Positions 22,858 to 32,801 of a stretch of DNA of 64,000 nt are shown here, one piece after another. Numbering within the stretch: position 1 is the first letter of the stretch; every line of letters starts with the position of its first letter. Source of the DNA: Siphonodentalium dalli (Eukaryota; Mollusca; Scaphopoda; Gadilida; Siphonodentaliidae); the NCBI GenBank assembly GCA_032622095.1, contig CP136066.1:168960664-169024663 (forward strand). The letters run 5' to 3'. The notes below the pieces were generated by a model. It was not told the origin of the DNA. It made no database searches and worked only from the letters and a program-made list of their open reading frames with translations. Position numbers and translations under genes: made by a program.

Positions 22858-23925
22858 CTGAAATAAAAAGATATAACAATAATCAATAATGCATTTACTG
22901 TTCTGGTTATTATTTTATTATAAGGCCAAAGAAAAAAATATTGATGGTTTGGGTTTCCATACCCGGTGCTACCGACCCTATTTTAACCCCCCCCCCCCCA
23001 CCCTAAATTTCAGCATCTCAGAACAGGTTGACTTCTTAGTAAATGTATCGTACAATATTCAAATTTATACAAAAATAATCAAGAGTAGTTTTATGTAAAT
23101 CTTCAAGCAAAATATGCACATGAAACGTAATAAGAATATGTCCAAATTTTTGTTTTTGTTTCAGGCCTACCTACAGACCCTATTTTTTCCGGACTGTAAC
23201 CCAGAAATATGGCATAAACATTATGTTATTGTCAACTTCTGTCACACGAGCATTCTCTAGTTTGTATACACCAGTATACGTCTTGACAATATACTATTTA
23301 CGCGCTGATTGAGTTTGGCATATGAGCAGAACTGTATATATTTTGGTTTTCCTTCTGTTGATGGCGATTTGAACAAATATGAATATTTCTGCAACGAACG
23401 CCGCCCATGCCTTTAATACCCATTTCCAACTATGGTAAAGCATTCAGCAATAGACATCATTCTGATAAAGGTCACAAGAAATAGTATCTACTTGAGTACA
23501 AATATGGCATGTGGGGACCATGTTCGACCTCATGTTTTATTTGACAAACCGGCGTAAAATTTGGTGAGTCATCTTTTACGACAATGTGAAGGCATGTTCC
23601 AAATTTTGGCAACTTTGAATGCATGGTTGAAAAGTTATAAACACGCCAATAGTTCCGTTGAAAATCAAAGCAACGAGATTTATAAGTAAACAAAGCCTTG
23701 TTTTCCAGAGAATTTTGAATAGTTGCACTATCAAGAAATGTATGTAAACAGTATAATAAACACTTGTATCATCACTTCCAACTTTATCACGATGATTAAT
23801 CACATTCATAGGTTTGCGTAAATGCCCGGGTTTGACAAGTACTAGTAAACGCACACGTCTGCTATAGACAGTAACAGGATGGCCAAAACAGTATCAATCC
23901 AACCGATATTATACAATTAGGCCAG

Positions 23926-24352
23926 AACAAATTGAATGCGTGTTTCCAGTAACCCGACTGACCGTCTTCAAAACCCCAAACCCAAGTTCATCTATAAACC
24001 GACCGACCGCACTTTTAACCAAACTGTGTACGCGTCGTTCCAGTTTATCTGATTCACCTCGCGAGATAAATGATATCTTTGATATATCTATATACTAGTA
24101 TTTTTCGCAAAGCCACATCGTCACTTTTCAAACAGAAAGTCAAATTACGACCGGACGCTCAATATATCAGTTTTATCAGGTTTTATCAGCAATTTATTGG
24201 TTGCTCTGGGTCAATGTATGGTGTTTAATGGTGGTCAGGCATGGCCCACACGAGACCATAAAAAAATGAAATGAAAAAATAAAATAAAAAGCCTACCGCC
24301 CGCCCGAGTTTTTTTCGGGGCTCATTACGGGAAACACGCATTCAATTTGTTT
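23926..24352. mobile_element. ~430-bp inverted-repeat element
   Basis: AACAAATTGAATGCGTGTTT at the left recurs inverted at 24330-24352 with essentially no mismatches over 22 bp. There is no coding potential. A short non-autonomous transposon is the simplest reading. Confidence 0.6.
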
Positions 24353-24358
24353 TGACTC

Positions 24359-24502
24359 ATCGCATTGTTTCTTGGTTAACGCGAGAAATTGTCAGACCGA
24401 GGAAGTCAATATTCAGTTATTATTCACCAAGGCCGTAGATCGAGGTGAATATTGACTTCCTATGGCTGAAAATTCATCGCGTCAACCAAGAAACAATGTG
24501 AT
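24359..24502. repeat. Foldback element
   Basis: ATCGCATTGTTTCTTGGTTA and its near-perfect inverse at the far end, with a second inner stem (GAAGTCAATATTCA...TGAATATTGACTTC), make almost the whole 144 bp self-complementary. It directly follows the element at 23926-24352. Confidence 0.65.
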
Positions 24503-24802
24503 AACTGTTCTATTATATGAAACCCACATTGATTGGACAAGATGTTGTGACGTTGAACGTCGCTGTGAAAATTTTATCTATTTTCAGATCTGATATGTTA
24601 ACCCCTGAGGTATTTTATGTCACTCAGAACTGTTATTAACCTGTTGTTTCATTAATGAGGTGAACATCATAACATTTTAACATAGGAATTGGGTAATGAA
24701 ACTTATGATCATATAAAACAAGTTGTTTTGGACCGAGAAGACTTGGTCTAACCAAAGACTAGAATGATACTGTGTAGTAATGTTCCTAGTAAACAAACAT
24801 AC

Positions 24803-25004
24803 CTTTAGGTGTCCACCTGCTCATCAACTTCCGACACTGTATTGGCTTTAGGTGGTCACTCATATCATCTTCCTTGATGAACGAAAGGTCCTCAATCTCT
24901 TCAACTCCACATTTCTCAATTAGATGTACAGCTAGAGAGTTAACTTTGAACTCCGGCAGCGAAGGCAGAATGCCATGTATAGATACTTTCACAGCATCCA
25001 TCAC
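24803..25004 (-). CDS. SAM-like domain first exon of SAMD3-like gene
   Basis: Starts with ATG at 25004 (a second Met follows at once) and ends at a good donor (CCTAAAG then gtatgttt). It encodes a ~65-residue helical domain with LAVHLIEKCGVEEIEDLSFI, then DDMSDHLKPIQCRKLMSRW. LKPIQxRKL is the signature ending of SAM-like domains at the start of this family. It should splice to the exon at 22857. In other family members such domains probably mediate self-association; nothing here shows the partner. The exon itself is intact although the downstream exon is frameshifted. Confidence 0.6.
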
Positions 25005-25590
25005 TATATGTAGAATCTAATATTCTGTCACAAGAATTGAATTTGGATAGAATCATAAATTGATGGAGACATTTGTCACAGGTACATGAATGTTTCCATT
25101 TGAGCTAACTTGACGTGTGTGTGAGTGTGTGTGTGTGTATGTGAGGGTGTGTGTGTTTCTGTTTTTTTTAAAAATAAAGATAGAGATAAGAATGAGGAAA
25201 AGCAAGAAAAAGCTTACTTTGCGACTCCTAAAAGTTAAGGGTCAGACTCGCAAAAACTGTCCGGAAATTTGGTACAATTGTGACATAATATGTAAGAACC
25301 ATCGAACCATTTTCAGGTAACAAGAACGTCTGTAAATTATTTTTTTCTCAAAAATGTAGGTCATATACATGTATATACCGGTATCATGGATATCAGATCT
25401 GAAGATTAGTACAGCGCATTTATCAAACTTATTGCAACAAAATGTTTATCAGTGGGAATAATAACATTCAACAATCATAAACAACATACTCAAAAATCAT
25501 AAAGAATCAAGAAAGGCGAAATTGATGAATTTTGTGAAATTATTTACAATACTAAATTTAAGGCTTTTCAAGAATAGTTTCTATATATAA
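25005..25590. other. Upstream flank of SAMD3-like gene
   Basis: No coding signal on either strand. Holds a short (GT)n run at about 25113-25155. Confidence 0.4.
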
Positions 25591-25985
25591 GTTCAATGAT
25601 GACGAATATGATAAAGGCGACGCAGACGACAACGATGATGGACTTGCTGGTAATCACAACGATGAGGGTGACGAAGATGAAATGTTTGGCTGACAGATAT
25701 ATAGCAATGACGGCGATGTTGATGATGATGATTTAGATGTTGACGACAAAAATGAGGATGATAATGCATGGTGGTGATGATGATGATAATGAGTGACGAA
25801 GATGACGATGAAGATGACAACAACAAGTACGGTGGGCGGTGATGATGAAGATAATGGAGGTGATGACAACGTTGATGACTATAATGACGATAACAATGTG
25901 GTTATAGGATGGTGAACATGATGATGACGACGATGACGACAACGGGGATGATGACGACGGCGATGATGATGATTACAAAAACAAA
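25590..25985. repeat. GAT/GAC trinucleotide-rich microsatellite
   Basis: About 400 bp of imperfect GATGAT/GACGAC repeats. All six frames look open in places because the repeat encodes runs of Ser, His, Asp or Val; none of these is a gene. Confidence 0.8.
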
Positions 25986-26937
25986 GGACCGAACGGCAAA
26001 CAGCAACCACAACCACCGGGCACATGCAGGATAACGGGCCATTCGTTTGAAGGGTACGGACCGGGTCGCACCCCCTTGGCTACGGGCTTGATTCATATGG
26101 CCATGACTTTATTTTGGCACACATGAGTTTAACAATTCCAGCACAGTGTATTTAGCCTCGTATACTTAAATAGGTTTAGCTTATGACAAATACAGGGCAC
26201 ATACATGTTCATATCAATATTTTGAGTTGTATGACCTCAAATATGGTATTTCATCTCACCAGTTCTGTGTCACAAGGCAAATTTGGAAGTCCATACAGTC
26301 GAACACACTAAACAGAATATATTTGTCTTCTGGACCATAGATGCTTAAAGTAATCATTGTTGTGATACCCATTCATTTTTCTATATATTTTTAAATACTA
26401 GACCATAAAATATGGATTTGAGCAAATTCTTAGAAATAGAGGAGCCTTCGAAAATTAGACAAACTCCTAATTTTGAACTAATAGACTTTTCCTGCTAAGA
26501 AATATTGTGTTGCAATTACTTTGGCACATTTTTCTCTTAATTGCACTGGACTAGATCATGAGAGGATGCTTTATTATCCTTCACTCATGCATGGAATTTG
26601 GCTAGATTTATGCAATCCGTGCGTCTCCCCCTTAAAGATGGTCTGTCTCGTCCTGGCACCATTTTATGCAAAAATTAACAAAATTCCACGAAAAATCATT
26701 TTGAAGGAATCTTAGCACTGCTGTTCTCAAAGAAACACATGAGAAACATAAGAGAAACATCTGGTGTTATAAATATTTCACTTAAAAGTGTTTTAGAAGA
26801 TACATTTTCAATCAAAATATAGTACGCTGGTCATCCTATAAACCACCCCATGAGCAAATGTTCAATTTGCCTAAATAATCTTATGTTTGATCGCTAATTT
26901 TATTTTTAAAACGAACAAAAATACGAAAATTGACAAA
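25986..26937. other. No gene recognised
   Basis: Unique-looking AT-rich sequence without recognisable motifs. Confidence 0.4.
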
Positions 26938-27133
26938 TACAGTAATGCCCTAAGTAATCGACCTCTTAACCAAAGCAGAATAATGGGTAACTTTTCTGGA
27001 TTTAGTCGGAAATATGGCTTGTTGCCGAGAGCTTTCCGATGAATGGCAACAAGCCATATTTCCAACTAAATACTGAAAAGTTATCCATAATTCTGCTTTG
27101 GTTAAGAGGTCGATTACTTAGGGCATTACTGTA
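26938..27133. mobile_element. Tc1/mariner-type foldback MITE
   Basis: A 196-bp near-perfect palindrome with TA at both outer edges and ends CAGTAATGCCCTAAGTAATC. Arms of about 85 bp enclose a ~20-bp loop. CAGT ends with a TA target duplication are typical of pogo/Tigger-related elements, from which this could derive. Confidence 0.65.
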
Positions 27134-27240
27134 CCTATTCTCGGTCTGTGTCCCACGCATGGTTCGTCCTGGTATGTGCAAATTGGGGAATTTAACCTTT
27201 TGATAACCGGAGCTTCCTAATTTTTTGCGAAAACCCTGTG

Positions 27241-27380
27241 CCAATGCATTCTCTTATATATGCGAGTCACACATAGGGTGAGTTGCATACATGTATATAA
27301 GAAAATGCATTGGCCTAACATTATTTACCTTGACCGTGTAAGCCAGTGCATTCTCGTATATATGTGAGTATAATGCACTG
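27241..27380. repeat. Double-hairpin MITE, copy 2 (inverted relative to copy 1)
   Basis: Same two hairpins and spacer as 9882-10033 but on the other strand. The outer flank GGAGCTTCCTAATTTTTTGC also matches the inverted flank of copy 1, so the unit begins near 27210. Confidence 0.7.
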
Positions 27381-27399
27381 ACATTAAAGGATTCAAGGC

Positions 27400-27948
27400 C
27401 TCACTGTTAAAACATACATATAAAACGTTATTGCCCAACATACATGTATATGTCTTCCACTGTTTAATATACGGTAACTTTTAAATTGACTTAATAATTA
27501 GACTATTCCTGGAATGGAAAACTGTTTGTTTTAGCCTGAGTTGTGTTTACTGACACACACAGCGCACTTTACAGGATGACCACTGACCAGCATGGTAATG
27601 TTCTAAAAATAATCACAAAAACTGTCACGATTAATAGAAAATAATTGATAAAATAAAATTCCTAGTGACAGAAGTAGTGATTTGGACCATCCATATATGG
27701 AATTATGGATATGTGGTTTTGAAGGTCCAATTATACAAGAAAAACAATTCAGGAAAGAGCGAGACCATCTTTCAATTCACTAATTAATAGAACATGTTGA
27801 TTTGTTTATTAAATTTCTTATTTAATGAGATCATGATAATCGAACTACATGTACCACATGTACATAACTACATGTACCACATATACATGTAACTATTAAA
27901 ACAAACTTTCTGATTGTATCCTATTTGTATATGTACTGCATTGATGGC
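27400..27948. other. No gene recognised
   Basis: AT-rich 3' flank of the transposase gene, with repeated ACATGTACC-like short words around 27850. Confidence 0.4.
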
Positions 27949-30656
27949 TCAAGCTGAGTCAAACAAAGATCTATTTCCCACATTGTGATGTAATACAACT
28001 ACTGCAGAATTACCAGTAACAAGTTCATATTCAGGTAGTGGATAATAATCTACTAAAGATTCATAAGAAGTACATTTAGTGCCACATGCATCGCCCAATG
28101 AATAAACTCCCAAATGAGATTGAAGTTTGCTTTTGTACATTTTAGTAACAAAATAAACTTTGGCATTGTTTTTTACCAAGATGATTAAAATTTGACCAAA
28201 CAAAATGCAAGTATCTGTACATTCCTCTACACCAATGGCAATGTAGTAACGTTTCTTATATAATGTTCCATTTAAAGTAAGAGAACAAGTTACTATGGTA
28301 TCGGTGGAGCTAACATTTATATGAGCATGTCCTATTGCTTCCTGTATATCTGCACTAGTTATCTGCATGAAATGGCAAACTCTCACCAATCTGGATACCC
28401 GGTGGAATCAAATTCCCATAACTTAGGTATGCTTGCAAAAGTTGGTGCCTCTCGGCAAGTGAGTGGCAAACCTTTTTGAAATTTTGGGATCGCCTTACAC
28501 ATCGTTTAAAATAAGTGTGCTTTCTTTCAAACCGCAATGTCCACAGTCGAATGAGAGGTCCAAATTTCAAACTTAGATCAGCATAGTGAGAAAGGTAGTG
28601 GTGTTTTGGTCTAAGTGGTGTTTCAGGAAATGGCTGCTCCCTTGTAGCCATATAGACTTCGATCAAAACTTTTAACGTTGCTATCAAGCCAGTGTCAAGT
28701 TTGGGGCCACACACAATTTCAACAATTTCCCGCATAAGAAGAACAAATTGCCAAACTTCATCATAGAAATTCCTAATTTTATTGCAAATGATGAGAGGTA
28801 GAAGTCTCAAAAAACACCAGTTTTGCACAGTTTGACCTCCTATTGTAAAACCATTTGAATTTACCTGATTCAGTTTATCACTAGCATCATTTCCAAGGAA
28901 GCAGAATTGGGATAACTGTCGATTCAGTTGCTCATATGTGAACCATTTTACTGTTTTTATCATATATCTTAAACACAAAGCTAAATAATGTGAAACTAAA
29001 CCTTCGAACTGATCATGGCCTATACAAGGAGGCAAACCAGGTTCGCATACATGATACTATTTCAATTTATTGAAAACAGAATTACCTTTAATTCCACAAA
29101 TCATACCTGAACCACCAAGTTTAGAAACAATCTCATCATAGCTTTCTACTGTTCGAACTGTTCCAGTTAGATAAGGTTTTTGTAAAAATGATTCCCTTGT
29201 GATTTCACAATACCTGCACAAATGAACTGTTGTACTGAAATTTTCTGTGAATCCTCCAATGCAGTGTGAACCTAAATTGTCCCCAACTATTGCCAAAAGT
29301 ACACATTTCATAGTCCTGTTATACTTATCTAAAACAATGCCACTTTCTTCCAAAACCTTCAAATCTTCAATAAGGCAATTAAATATGGAATCTTGATTAA
29401 AATTTTTGAAATGGTGGAATATTCACAATTGAGTAATATACAGCAAGGATTTTGTGCTTCTTTTTGCCAGCACCAAGAGGATTCGCAACTTCAAAGGGAT
29501 CTTGGTAAAGGATAATTCCAATGGTGTCGGGATCAGACAATACAAGCTTATTTTTTCTGTATATACTACCGTCAACAATATCAGCAAGGACGTCATCAGA
29601 ATGACTACCGGTAGTACTTTTGTCAGATGTTGTGAAACCTGACACATGATCCCAGACAGACTTGTTATTTAAAAATGCTTCAAGCGAATTTGCAATTGGA
29701 ATATAATCAAAATACCGATGCTTTCCAAATTCATTTCTCCCTAGATATACCTCCACTGGATCCACATAGTGCAACATTTTTTTGTAAAACGATTTTCTAG
29801 TCTGAGCTGTCCGTAAAACACCAGAATTAATATTTTTCATTAAATCGCATGTAAACAATTGATTTAATACAGAACTGATAACCTCTTCGATGCCATTGCT
29901 TAACAAGCTATGTTTTAATTTATTGAACATGTGTGCTCTCCCTTTATCATGGATATCCTGATAACCTTCGACAATTTGTTGAATACTACTGACTGGTATC
30001 AATAACTGGGTCTGCATTTTCAAATAAAACAATGACAATGCCTGCTAAATATCATTTTCACCCACATCCTCAATTACCTCATCTATAGGAGATAATTCTG
30101 AATCAATATCAATGTGATTTTGGGCATCCTCTACATTTACATTAACAGTTGCTGCTTCTTCTGAATGAAGTAATGATGCAGAGGAACATTCAGTCCCATT
30201 GGCATTATAATTATTGGAAATGGAATGGATGCAAGTAGATTTCAAATCATTCACAGACCAATGCTGATGTTTCCTACACAAATGAGATGTGAGAGATGAC
30301 ACCACGGAATATGTGCTATCACACCCTGTCAAAGGGCACTGAACTTTCAAGCCATCACGTATATGTGATTTGAGATGTGAAATAAACGTTTGCCAGATTG
30401 CGAATTTTTTCTGACACCAAACAACTTCACAAACAAATGAGATATTTTCGAAATTGGGGCCAAAATTATGAATTTTAGAATGAGAGTGATCGCGGCTTAT
30501 GTGAGATTTGAATGACTTATAACAACTAAATCTGCGAGGACAATGTTCAATGCGACAAGGTTTCGTTATATTCGGAATGTGCTGATGTAATTGATAGTGT
30601 AGAATGTATAACTTTGGTATGTCTGTTTCTAAGTTGCAAAGTTCACAGGCAAACAT
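27949..30656 (-). pseudogene. C2H2 zinc-finger / CACTA-like transposase, nearly full length
   Basis: Starts at the ATG at 30656 (MFACELC). Residues ~1-130 hold four C2H2-type fingers (for example CRIEHCPRRFSC..H..H, CEVVWCQKKFAI, CPLTGCDSTYSV). An acidic linker follows. The Tnp2-like core has DGSIYRKNKL, ILYQDPFEVANPLGAGKKKH and VGDNLGSHCIGGFTENF. A DUF4218-like part has LRPKHHYLSHY and LRFERKHTYFKRCVRR. The C-terminal part has YKKRYYIAIG and LVDYYPLPEYEL. Breaks: TAG at 30045-30047, a deletion of about 24 codons plus frameshift near 29400, TAG at 29057-29059, and a frameshift near 28370. The family is transposase-derived and widespread in aquatic animals. The gene begins 37 bp beyond the 3' end of the LTR array. 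Confidence 0.7.
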
Positions 30657-30825
30657 AATTATCGAATACGTCAGTAATACTAGTATTACTACTGTAGTCA
30701 ACTGGGGGTTCCCATAAGCGGGGAGGGGCTGTGGACACTACTTAGTGGGCGCAGGTTCCCAAGTCTTATTGTTTCCACACTCCCCGGGCCAGTTTAATAG
30801 AATAGAATAGCGAGGTAATCATGAG

Positions 30826-30831
30826 TTTATT
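30826..30831 (-). terminator. Polyadenylation signal AATAAA of the LTR
   Basis: AATAAA on the minus strand lies about 80 bp after the TATA-like box, so it falls inside the short R region and fits a transcript ending in the 3' LTR. Confidence 0.5.
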
Positions 30832-30910
30832 AATCAATAGCATCTATGTGGTTATATGTTGAGTATCTAAGTTTGATATATTTGATAAGTTCAAATACAA
30901 ATATTGGTTC

Positions 30911-30918
30911 TATATATA
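30911..30918 (-). promoter_or_regulatory. TATA-like box of the LTR
   Basis: TATATATA on the minus strand, placed between the ETS-type motifs and the AATAAA signal, as expected for a U3/R border. Confidence 0.5.
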
Positions 30919-30957
30919 TTATCTCAACTTATAGTACAATAAATGTCCAAATAACCT

Positions 30958-31097
30958 ACTTCCGGTCATATATATGAGAGAACCGGGTAAACTGACAGAA
31001 TACGTCACTTCCGGTACAGAAAGTGGAAGGAGAAATCTACTTCCGGTAAATATGTATTAGCGAACAGTGTAAACAGCCGGAGAATACAACTTCCGGT
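30958..31097 (-). promoter_or_regulatory. Four ETS-type motifs in the LTR U3
   Basis: ACCGGAAGT (plus strand ACTTCCGGT) occurs at 30958-30966, 31007-31015, 31039-31047 and 31089-31097, all in the same orientation, 40-180 bp upstream of the TATA-like box on the minus strand. (A/C)CGGAAGT is the classical ETS-factor core. The same set recurs in LTRs 2 and 3; LTR 4 has lost one site to a 21-bp deletion. Confidence 0.6.
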
Positions 31098-31452
31098 GTA
31101 TAAAATGTTCCCCAAGTTAATTATAATGTCCACCCAAAACTGTTGCCTACGTCTGGGTAGTCAGAGCTATTAGTAAGAGATGGTGACCATACTCAAGATA
31201 ATTCTGACTGAACCAATGTTGCAAGAAACAGTGGCCTTTTTATACGATTTGAGCGGATCGGGAGATCGTATTGGCCGCCCAATCGGAGGTCACCGCTCAA
31301 ATCGACGAATCAGAACCACTGCCCCTTTGCACACATTGGATCAGTCCAAAGTTGAAGTGGTGACCAGCCCACCATTAATGGGCCTTTAGTGAAAAGACAC
31401 CTTACAGGTAAGACCTGTTAACAAGTGGGTGAAATCACCCAACATTACCACA

Positions 31453-31465
31453 CTCCTCCCTCCTT
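31453..31465 (-). promoter_or_regulatory. Polypurine tract, unit 1
   Basis: AAGGAGGGAGGAG directly abuts the TGTGGT start of LTR 1, the standard place for plus-strand priming. Same sequence at 35217-35229 and 38982-38994. Confidence 0.75.
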
Positions 31466-31666
31466 AAAAATCACAATGTATACATTGTGAAAAAGGTCCA
31501 TACAAAGTTAGAAATGTTCTGTTCTTGATGCACAGGATGAGGATCATGAATTCACGATATCGTTATCCGTTGTCACGTTTTGAAACAGACTATAACAGTC
31601 ACTCGAATTCACTGCTGATTCTCGAACAATAGTCTAAATGGTGCGATTCCAGTTTCCTTCCATGTA

Positions 31667-31735
31667 CAGCTTAGACACCTTCCCAGCTTAGACACCTTCC
31701 CAGCATAGACACCTTCCCAGCTTAGACACCTTTCC
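31667..31735. repeat. 17-bp minisatellite, four copies, unit 1
   Basis: CAGCTTAGACACCTTCC repeated four times with one or two changes. Also present in units 2 and 3 at corresponding positions. Confidence 0.8.
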
Positions 31736-32801
31736 ATCTCCCGGCCAGAAGTAATAATCGAGCAGATGCTCGCTTGATAACTGGGTAGAGTCCGCGATCA
31801 AGTATGCAATTTCGCCATCCTCGCGTTGTATTTTCGACTGTCCAACAAACCAAGTATCCATAACGATGGACGTAGATAGTTTAATATTGCCTGCATCAAA
31901 GGTTTCACAAACAAAATACTCTTCCGCCAAAAGATTTTGTCGTAACCAATCGTTGTACTCGTGGCACCAGACTATCACATTGCTTGAGACCCTCATGAAC
32001 CATAATATCACTGTTAACTCCGAGACCATTATCATCACCGTAACCACTATCGCGACTATCACTTTGCTTATGACCCTCATGAACCATGATATCATTTTTA
32101 ACACCGAGACCTTCATCGTCACCATGACCACTATCGCGACTATCACTTTGCTTATGACCCTCATGAACCATGATATCATTTTTAACACCGAGACCGTCAT
32201 CGTCACCATGACCACTATCGCGACTAGCACTGCTCGAATCGAGTGTGTATGAAAAATTAAAGCAGACAACTCCTCCCGAAAAATTACGACCAGCAGCGGC
32301 AGCTGGTATGGATGGTACCAATCGCTTCGAGACCAACTCATCAGGAGGGATGGACACCATTAAGGCACCAGTGTCCTGTGAGCTCTTCGGTTTTTGAAGG
32401 TGGCCGACGTCCTGTCCATCTGAACATGTATACCCAACAAGATACCCTACATTCTCGTCACACCCAATTCGAGCCAGTGAATCATCTGTACCAACCGAAT
32501 AAGTATCGGTTTCATGAACATTAATGCACGCAGTCGAACAAGAGCGCCTATGGAAAAGCCTTATTTCACCATCGTTAACAGTCAATGTTTTATTACAAAC
32601 ATTTAAGATTCCATGATTCTCTTTGAGGAAATCTAAACCAAGTATGCCACTGAAATTTTTGACGTCAGCTACCACAAAGTCTTGCTGTACTACAAGAGCT
32701 GGAAAACCGACTTTCAACGAAACTGATCCATGTACATTCAAGTCTTGTCCAGATGCAGTGGAAAGCTTAATATCAGAGAAGTCCAATGACTCGGCAGACA
32801 T
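31688..32801 (-). pseudogene. Protease second half and repeat tail, unit 1
   Basis: A 298-codon frame starts at 32801 and carries the back half of a retropepsin (GILGLDFLKENHGIL, the hydrophobic-GLDFL motif typical of Ty3/Gypsy proteases). It runs through an Ala-rich linker into three in-frame 28-residue repeats (SRDSGHGDD.GLGV..DIMV) coded by an 84-bp tandem repeat at about 31967-32226. The catalytic DTG half is in another frame upstream, so protease is split. After the repeats a second frame, ending at 31688, looks more protein-like (QREDGEIAYLIADSTQLSSE). No reverse transcriptase follows. The tail of this frame crosses four 17-bp repeats. Confidence 0.6.

Larger units (their letters stand above)
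22858..24802. other. Intron of SAMD3-like gene with MITE insertions
   Basis: Between the SAM exon and the central exon. Contains the inverted-repeat element at 23926-24352 and the foldback at 24359-24502. I looked for a CIDE-N-like exon like that at 10125 and did not find one. Confidence 0.4.
30693..31452 (-). repeat. LTR 1 (3' LTR of the array), 760 bp
   Basis: TG...CA bounded. As far as visible it is identical to LTR 2 and LTR 3. Contains, in minus-strand order, a 12-bp stem hairpin (31245-31256 with 31293-31304), four ACCGGAAGT motifs, a TATATATA box and an AATAAA signal. Confidence 0.85.

Noticed and set aside
25593-26096. Overlapping Ser-, His- and Val-rich open frames
   Set aside because: They are translations of a GAT/GAC microsatellite in different frames.
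29057-30047. Stop-codon recoding (two in-frame TAG in the CACTA-like gene)
   Set aside because: Frameshifts and a deletion are also present and other broken genes here carry TAA and TGA, so ordinary decay is enough.
31180-31389. 69-codon plus-strand frame inside each LTR
   Set aside because: Present only because the LTR is repeated; it lies antisense to the element, has no recognisable motif, and is explained by LTR sequence including the hairpin.
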